Assembly (NCBI GenBank): GCA_020718125.1
Contig: DYDC01000052.1
Span: 1-12,551, forward strand
Length of the DNA stretch: 12,551 nt
Reading direction: 5' to 3'
Origin: Methylacidiphilum sp.
GTDB taxonomy: Bacteria; Verrucomicrobiota; Verrucomicrobiia; CAIQCK01
Shown: piece after piece, positions 9,519 to 12,551 of the stretch
Numbering within the stretch: position 1 is the stretch's first letter
How the letters are laid out: every line of letters begins with the position of its first letter
Position numbers and translations under genes: made by a program
The notes under the pieces: model-generated
What the model was told of the DNA's origin: nothing
Databases searched by the model: none
What the model saw: the letters and a program-made list of their open reading frames with translations, nothing else

Positions 9519-10026
9519 CTTCCTGCGCGCTGCAGCGACCGACATGGACGCTACTGGCGGGGACGGCGCGCTGCGTCGTCCGCGTCGCCACATCCGCGAC
9601 AACGCCCGGACGCCGCAGCGCGGCGTCCCCGCCTTCCGCGACCTCAGCGTCGCCCTCGTGGACGACGACGCCATCGCCGACATCAACCAGCGGTTCCTCA
9701 ACCACGCCGGCCCCACCGACGTCATCAGCTTCGACCTCGGCGGTGGCACCGGCGAGATCATCGTCAGCGCCGAACGCGCCGTCATCGTCGCCAAGCAACT
9801 CCACCGCAAGCCCGCCGACGAATTCGCCCTCTACCTCATCCACGGCCTCCTCCACCTGGCCGGCATGGATGATCAAACACCCGCCCAACGCCGCGCCATC
9901 CGCGCTGCGGAACGCCGCGTCCTCCGCCAACTCCGCCCTTACGCATTACGCATTACGCATTACGCCTCGCAGCCAGGCTCACTCGTCACTCGTCACTCGT
10001 CACTCGTCACTTCCCCATGCCCCTGA
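9436..10026 (+). CDS. ybeY: YbeY endoribonuclease with repeat-derived insertions
   Basis: The protein has 196 residues. Recognisable YbeY parts are VQISLSNRQRHLRINR (8-23), LSVALVDDDAIADINQRFLN (70-89), PTDVISFDL (93-101) and the metal site HGLLHLAGMDD (136-146). The first two ligands are His136 and His140; the third position, usually His, is Asp146. YbeY acts in 16S rRNA 3'-end maturation and ribosome quality control. Residues 41-66 are not part of the family and come from a 78-bp palindromic element inserted exactly in frame. Residues from about 167 to 196 are translated from two heptanucleotide arrays and replace a normal end. ATG 9436 is chosen because family similarity starts there; it lies 83 bp inside pgpH with no clear Shine-Dalgarno. 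The 3' end overlaps recO by 10 bp. Confidence 0.9.
   Translation: MKAKPPLVQISLSNRQRHLRINRAALLSFLRAAATDMDATGGDGALRRPRRHIRDNARTPQRGVPAFRDLSVALVDDDAIADINQRFLNHAGPTDVISFDLGGGTGEIIVSAERAVIVAKQLHRKPADEFALYLIHGLLHLAGMDDQTPAQRRAIRAAERRVLRQLRPYALRITHYASQPGSLVTRHSSLVTSPCP
9556..9633 (+). repeat. 78-bp palindromic element inserted in ybeY
   Basis: The two ends, 9556-9581 and 9608-9633, are inverted copies of each other at 24 of 26 positions. Both begin GGCGGGGACG when read inwards on their own strand. Each end is itself nearly palindromic: GGACGCCGC and GCGGCGTCC (9608-9628) form a 9-bp stem with a 3-nt loop. A 26-bp centre separates them. The whole is 78 bp, 26 codons, and begins on a codon boundary of ybeY. 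The structure resembles REP/BIME or MITE-like non-autonomous elements. No transposase is nearby. Confidence 0.75.
9939..9965 (+). repeat. heptanucleotide tandem array TTACGCA
   Basis: Three perfect copies of TTACGCA are followed by a fourth lacking its last base, 27 bp in all. The array lies in the 3' end of ybeY and is translated there. It is 13 bp from a second, unrelated heptamer array. Confidence 0.92.
9979..10011 (+). repeat. heptanucleotide tandem array TCACTCG
   Basis: Four perfect copies of TCACTCG plus a partial fifth span 33 bp. The array ends 5 bp before the recO start codon and is also read as the tail of ybeY (SLVTRHSSLVTS). Period seven shifts the frame each copy, so the peptide repeats only every three copies. 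Confidence 0.92.
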
Positions 10027-10652
10027 CCGACACCACCGGCATCGTCCTGCGCACCTCCGACTGGAGCGAGACCAGCCTCATCGTCACGTGGTTCACACGC
10101 GACCTCGGCAAGCTCCGCGCCGTCGCCAAGGGTGCCCACCGGCCCAAGAGCCAATTCCGCGGCAAGCTCGACCTCTTCTACCTCGACGACATCGTCTATG
10201 TCCCCAGCCGCCGCGGCGATCTCCACACGCTAGCCGAGTGCTACGTCGAGAACCCCTTTGTCCACATCCGCGAACGGCTCGACCTCTACGCCACCGCCAG
10301 CTACTGCTGCGAACTGGTGGACCTCGCCACCGAGCTGGAAGGCCCCGTGCCGGAGTTGTTCGAGTTGCTGGCTGGTTCGCTGCTCTCCCTCGACGAAGGC
10401 CGCTTCACGCCAATCTCCGTGCCGCTGTTCGATCTGCTCGCGCTCGACTGCCTCGGCTTCCGGCCCGACCCCGCCCGGCTCGACCTCGACCCCGGCATAC
10501 GGCGTATCGCCTCCGACATCCTCGACAACAAGCACCTTGACCGCCTGCGCCTGACCAAGCCACAGTTCCGCGCCCTCGACACCACCCTCGCCCGCCTCAT
10601 CGGCCGGCAGTTCGGCCGCCTGCCCCGCTCGCGAAGGTTGCTGCCGCAGTAA
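10017..10652 (+). CDS. recO: DNA repair protein RecO
   Basis: The protein has 211 residues. Residues 1-80 form the N-terminal OB-fold typical of RecO: GIVLRTSDWSETSLIV, then TRDLGKLRAVAKGAHRPKS, and later LDLFYLDDIVYVP. The rest is helical, with LDCLGFRPD in the middle. RecO works with RecR and RecF to load RecA on SSB-covered single-stranded DNA and anneals complementary strands. No CxxC pair is present, so the zinc finger of some RecO proteins is missing, as in E. coli. It is somewhat short for the family (E. coli 242). The last roughly 33 codons (10552-10652) lie in a 92-bp segment repeated beyond hicA, and the present stop follows after PQ. ATG 10017 overlaps the ybeY end by 10 bp. Confidence 0.92.
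   Translation: MPLTDTTGIVLRTSDWSETSLIVTWFTRDLGKLRAVAKGAHRPKSQFRGKLDLFYLDDIVYVPSRRGDLHTLAECYVENPFVHIRERLDLYATASYCCELVDLATELEGPVPELFELLAGSLLSLDEGRFTPISVPLFDLLALDCLGFRPDPARLDLDPGIRRIASDILDNKHLDRLRLTKPQFRALDTTLARLIGRQFGRLPRSRRLLPQ
10552..10643 (+). repeat. 92-bp direct repeat, copy 1 (inside recO)
   Basis: This segment, beginning TGACCAAGCCACAG and ending AGGTTGCTG, is identical base for base to 11165-11256, 613 bp further on. Similarity drops sharply at the left edge; to the right, 9 of the next 17 bases still match, which may be chance. It encodes the final part of RecO (from LTKPQFRALD on). Confidence 0.96.
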
Positions 10653-10687
10653 TGCGCGGCATCGCCAATCCGCGCCCGATTCGCACT

Positions 10688-10716
10688 TTGACTCCGCTTG
10701 GCCTCTCCTTTACTAT
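10688..10716 (+). promoter_or_regulatory. promoter of hicBA
   Basis: TTGACT (10688-10693) and TACTAT (10711-10716) are separated by an optimal 17 bp. The predicted transcription start, 6-7 bp after the -10, falls at 10722-10723, on or next to the ATG of hicB. No Shine-Dalgarno precedes that ATG, so the transcript is probably leaderless. Confidence 0.72.
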
Positions 10717-10722
10717 TTTGCC

Positions 10723-10938
10723 ATGAGAGTTTTCACCGCAGTCGTTGAGCGTTGTCCCGACACGGGTCTTTATGTCGGTTACGTGCCGGGGTTTCCGGGC
10801 GCCCACTCCCAAGGCGAGACGCTTGACGAGTTGCAGCGTAGCTTGCGGGAGGTCGTTGAGATGTTGCTGGAGGACGGCGAACCTCGCCTCGAAGCGGAAT
10901 TCATCGGCACGCAGAGCATCGCCGTAACTGCGGCGTGA
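10723..10938 (+). CDS. hicB: HicB-like antitoxin
   Basis: The 71-residue protein has the small HicB (formerly UPF0150) fold. A first strand FTAVVERCPDTG is followed by YVGYVPGFPGAHSQGETLDE, whose PGFPGAHSQGET motif is diagnostic, and then the helix ELQRSLREVVEMLLED. It should bind and neutralise the HicA toxin encoded 4 bp downstream. The protein stops soon after this domain, so it lacks the C-terminal helix-turn-helix or ribbon-helix-helix that many HicB antitoxins use to repress their own promoter. A good promoter lies directly upstream, so the pair is transcribed separately from recO. Confidence 0.9.
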   Translation: MRVFTAVVERCPDTGLYVGYVPGFPGAHSQGETLDELQRSLREVVEMLLEDGEPRLEAEFIGTQSIAVTAA

Positions 10939-10942
10939 GCTT

Positions 10943-11167
10943 ATGCCCAAGCCGCCTGTTCTCAAACCGCGAGAAGTCTGCCGGATTTTGGAGGCGCTCG
11001 GCTTTTCCATAGTGCGTCAACGCGGCTCCCACGTGCAATATCGTCACGCGGACGGACGCGGCGCCACGGTCCCGAATCATCCCGGCAGGGACGTCTCTCC
11101 TGTGCTCCCGCGCCAGATCGCCAAAGACATTAGCCTGACCATCGAAGAGTTCTTGCAACATCGTTGA
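10943..11167 (+). CDS. hicA: HicA-like mRNA interferase toxin
   Basis: The 74-residue protein has a HicA double-stranded-RNA-binding-like fold. LKPREVCRILEALGF is followed by the strand with the active site, RQRGSHVQYRH, in which His30 is the expected catalytic residue. VPNHPGRDVSPVLPRQIAKDISLTIEEF follows as in the family, in two continuous parts (VPNHPGRDVSP, then the C-terminal helix). HicA toxins cleave mRNA and arrest growth until bound by HicB. Length and all family landmarks are intact, so it is probably active. Its TGA stop codon is formed by the first three bases of copy 2 of the recO repeat, so the gene abuts the duplication exactly. Confidence 0.93.
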   Translation: MPKPPVLKPREVCRILEALGFSIVRQRGSHVQYRHADGRGATVPNHPGRDVSPVLPRQIAKDISLTIEEFLQHR

Positions 11168-11256
11168 CCAAGCCACAGTTCCGCGCCCTCGACACCACCC
11201 TCGCCCGCCTCATCGGCCGGCAGTTCGGCCGCCTGCCCCGCTCGCGAAGGTTGCTG
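11165..11256 (+). repeat. 92-bp direct repeat, copy 2 (after hicA)
   Basis: This is identical to 10552-10643 at all 92 positions. The copy starts at the hicA stop codon and ends at CTG, after which the sequence departs from copy 1. Together the two copies bracket hicBA with its promoter. Confidence 0.96.
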
Positions 11257-11265
11257 ACGGCGTAG
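11165..11265 (+). pseudogene. duplicated recO 3' end
   Basis: In the recO frame this reads TKPQFRALDTTLARLIG and onwards, ending RRLLTA and a TAG stop (11263-11265). The intact gene ends RRLLPQ with TAA. The fragment has no start and is not expected to be translated as a protein. It may be the original end of recO, displaced when the hicBA segment with its own copy was inserted. Which copy is original cannot be decided from this window. Confidence 0.8.
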
Positions 11266-11268
11266 TCC

Positions 11269-11388
11269 CGGCCAAGGCCGCCGTGAACAAAGCGGCAGAG
11301 GACTGCCGCGGTCCAATACGCTGCCGCGTGGCGGTCAGCCCCACTCGCAGACGCGTGAGCGTCTTGGACTGCGCCAGCCCTCTGGCGC
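11269..11388 (+). repeat. cluster of short palindromes (REP-like)
   Basis: Several perfect hairpins lie in a row. They are CGGCC/GGCCG (11269-11280), GCGGCAG/CTGCCGC with a 4-nt loop (11292-11309), AGACGC/GCGTCT with a 4-nt loop (11349-11364) and GCGCCAG/CTGGCGC with a 4-nt loop (11371-11388). A larger arm pairs GTCCAA-T-ACGCT (11311-11322) with AGCGT-C-TTGGAC (11358-11369). This fills most of the gap between the recO remnant and the convergent peptidase gene. It could act as a bidirectional transcription barrier or be a dispersed repeat. No T-tracts follow the stems. I see no gene here. Confidence 0.65.
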
Positions 11389-11447
11389 TTATCATCCCAA
11401 GAAATAGGAGGCCGCTTGCCAATGAAGCTGCTCCGCGCGTCACTCCC

Positions 11448-12458
11448 TCACTCCATCCCGCCCGCCAGCTCCCGCACCACCGACTCCAAGCCGACGGTGA
11501 CGCGGGCGAGGATGTCGCAGTTGACCTTGTCGGGCGTGTCGGTCCGCTCGTGGTAGTGGGCGTAGCGATACGGGGCGGTGTCGGTGACCATGAAGGCGCG
11601 CCAGCCTTCGCGCCAGAAGGAGTCGTGGTCGGACCAGTTGACGCCGGGCACGAAGCCGAACGTGGCGCAGGTCTCCACGGGCACGTCACAGCTTGCGCGA
11701 AACGCCCCCGCCGCGCGCTTGAGCAAGCCGCGCGACTGAAGGTTGCCGACGAAAGCAATGAAGTTGCCCTGGTCGGGATAGAAGAGGTTGAACAGGGGCG
11801 GGTATTGCTGGCTGCCCTTCTCGTCGCTGTAGCAGCCCAGCGTCTCCAGCGCGATCATGGCGCGGATGTCGTCGCCGCGCTGGCGGCAGGCGCGGGCATA
11901 GACGCGGCTGCCCATGTCGCTTGTGAGAAAAAACGGCGGCTCTTCGTTGGCAAATGCCACGAAGCGCACGGTGCGCGCCGGCTGCGCGGCAGCGAAGCAC
12001 CGGGCCAGCTCCAGCAAGGCCGCGACGCCGGTGCCGTTGTCGTTCGCGCCGGGCGATCCCAGCACCGAGTCGTAGTGCGCGCCGATGACGACAATCTGTT
12101 CCGGCGACCGCCGGCCCATTCGCGTCGCGATGAGGTTGGCGCAGCTTGCCTTTTCGACCTCGAACCGCTGCCAGTCCACTGTGTAGCCCATCGCGGTGAA
12201 TTGGCCGGCAATGTAGTCGGCAGCCTGTAGGCAGGCTTTCGCGCAGAAGATGTTTCGCTCGCCGATGTCAGAAGCCAGCACGCGCACGTGCGTCGCGAGC
12301 CGCTCGCGTGTCTGGTGGATGTCGTCCGGAGTGGCATTCATTGAAGCGCCTTTGCCGCCGCCGCAGCGGGACATGTAGAACATGCCGCCGACCGCCAGAC
12401 CGAAAGCCGCGGCCAGCGCCACTGCGATGCGAAATACTGATCGGAGTTGTTCACTCAC
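11448..12458 (-). CDS. membrane-anchored M28-family metallopeptidase
   Basis: The protein has 336 residues. Residues about 9-30 form a single hydrophobic N-terminal anchor or uncleaved signal. The rest is an M28 zinc-peptidase domain facing the periplasm. Likely metal and catalytic residues are His128 (GAHYDS, with Asp130), Asp140 (GANDNGTG), Glu172-Glu173 (FANEEPPFF), Glu205 (ALETLG) and His303 (HYHERTDTPDKVN). Family members are di-zinc aminopeptidases, carboxypeptidases or glutaminyl cyclases; the substrate cannot be assigned. The start is GTG 12458, supported by GAGGAAG six nt upstream; ATG codons at residues 26, 29 or 40 would cut the anchor. Ten cysteines, several in the periplasmic part, allow disulfides. 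It converges on hicBA and is not part of the recO operon. Confidence 0.9.
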   Translation of the reverse strand: MSEQLRSVFRIAVALAAAFGLAVGGMFYMSRCGGGKGASMNATPDDIHQTRERLATHVRVLASDIGERNIFCAKACLQAADYIAGQFTAMGYTVDWQRFEVEKASCANLIATRMGRRSPEQIVVIGAHYDSVLGSPGANDNGTGVAALLELARCFAAAQPARTVRFVAFANEEPPFFLTSDMGSRVYARACRQRGDDIRAMIALETLGCYSDEKGSQQYPPLFNLFYPDQGNFIAFVGNLQSRGLLKRAAGAFRASCDVPVETCATFGFVPGVNWSDHDSFWREGWRAFMVTDTAPYRYAHYHERTDTPDKVNCDILARVTVGLESVVRELAGGME

Positions 12459-12464
12459 GTTCGC

Positions 12465-12471
12465 CTTCCTC
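12465..12471 (-). promoter_or_regulatory. Shine-Dalgarno deciding the GTG start of the peptidase
   Basis: GAGGAAG on the minus strand lies 6 nt before GTG 12458. No comparable site precedes the internal ATG codons, so the longer form with the membrane anchor is preferred. The remaining 80 bp to the window edge show no convincing promoter. Confidence 0.6.
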
Positions 12472-12551
12472 GGTGGCGCAGCATAATCGTCAACTACGAC
12501 CGCGGCAAGCGGCGCGTGGAACCGTGTCGGAACTCGTTAGAAATGTCCCCT

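Noticed and set aside
7431..9809. 792-codon open frame on the minus strand
   Set aside because: It is antisense to pgpH and ybeY, of biased composition (Gly, Ala, Glu, Asp), and has no motif. The opposite strand encodes clear conserved proteins throughout.
9939..10011. CRISPR-like array
   Set aside because: The units are 7 bp with no spacers; they are simple tandem repeats, and no cas gene is near.
11283..12230. 315-codon open frame on the plus strand
   Set aside because: It is antisense to the M28 peptidase, which has all metal ligands and a ribosome-binding site; the first part merely reads through the palindrome cluster.

Overview
The window looks like chromosomal DNA from a free-living Gram-negative bacterium with fairly high GC content. 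My best guess is Verrucomicrobiota. This rests on the operon order HIT-phoH-pgpH-ybeY-recO, the FlgT_N-like exported protein, two lipid-modified or membrane-anchored proteins, and palindromic and heptanucleotide repeats of a kind I associate with that phylum. No marker was searched, so the assignment is tentative.

Left part (1-1690): a tRNA-Pro(GGG) gene on the minus strand, then two plus-strand genes for exported proteins. These are a 45-residue lipoprotein and a 386-residue protein with an FlgT_N/LPP20-like domain, separated by a 14-bp hairpin.

Middle (1723-5606, minus strand): a ribosomal RNA transcription unit without a 16S gene. In transcription order it holds an A/T-rich UP-like element, a promoter (TTGACA-16-TATAGT), a boxB-boxA-like leader, tRNA-Ala(TGC), tRNA-Ile(GAT), a second boxA inside a pre-23S processing stem, 23S rRNA, the other arm of that stem, 5S rRNA and a strong intrinsic terminator. 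The 16S gene that normally precedes the two tRNAs is absent, and the promoter lies about 230 bp upstream of tRNA-Ala.

Right-centre (5692-10652, plus strand): a compact housekeeping operon diverging from the rRNA promoter. It encodes a HIT-family nucleotide hydrolase or phosphorylase, PhoH ATPase, the 7TM-HD phosphodiesterase PgpH (probable c-di-AMP hydrolase), YbeY endoribonuclease and RecO. Gaps are tiny and several genes overlap. ybeY carries two insertions of repetitive DNA: a 78-bp (26-codon) palindromic element in frame near its start, and two heptanucleotide tandem arrays that form its C-terminal tail and run up to recO.

Right end (10552-12551): a hicB-hicA toxin-antitoxin pair sits between two identical 92-bp copies of the recO 3' end. 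The hicA stop codon is the first three bases of the second copy. A cluster of short palindromes follows, then a minus-strand, membrane-anchored M28-family metallopeptidase.

I found no wholly new multi-gene system. The most unusual things are the 16S-less rRNA unit with a full rRNA promoter and leader, the hicBA cassette bracketed by a duplicated recO end, and the in-frame palindromic element inside ybeY.
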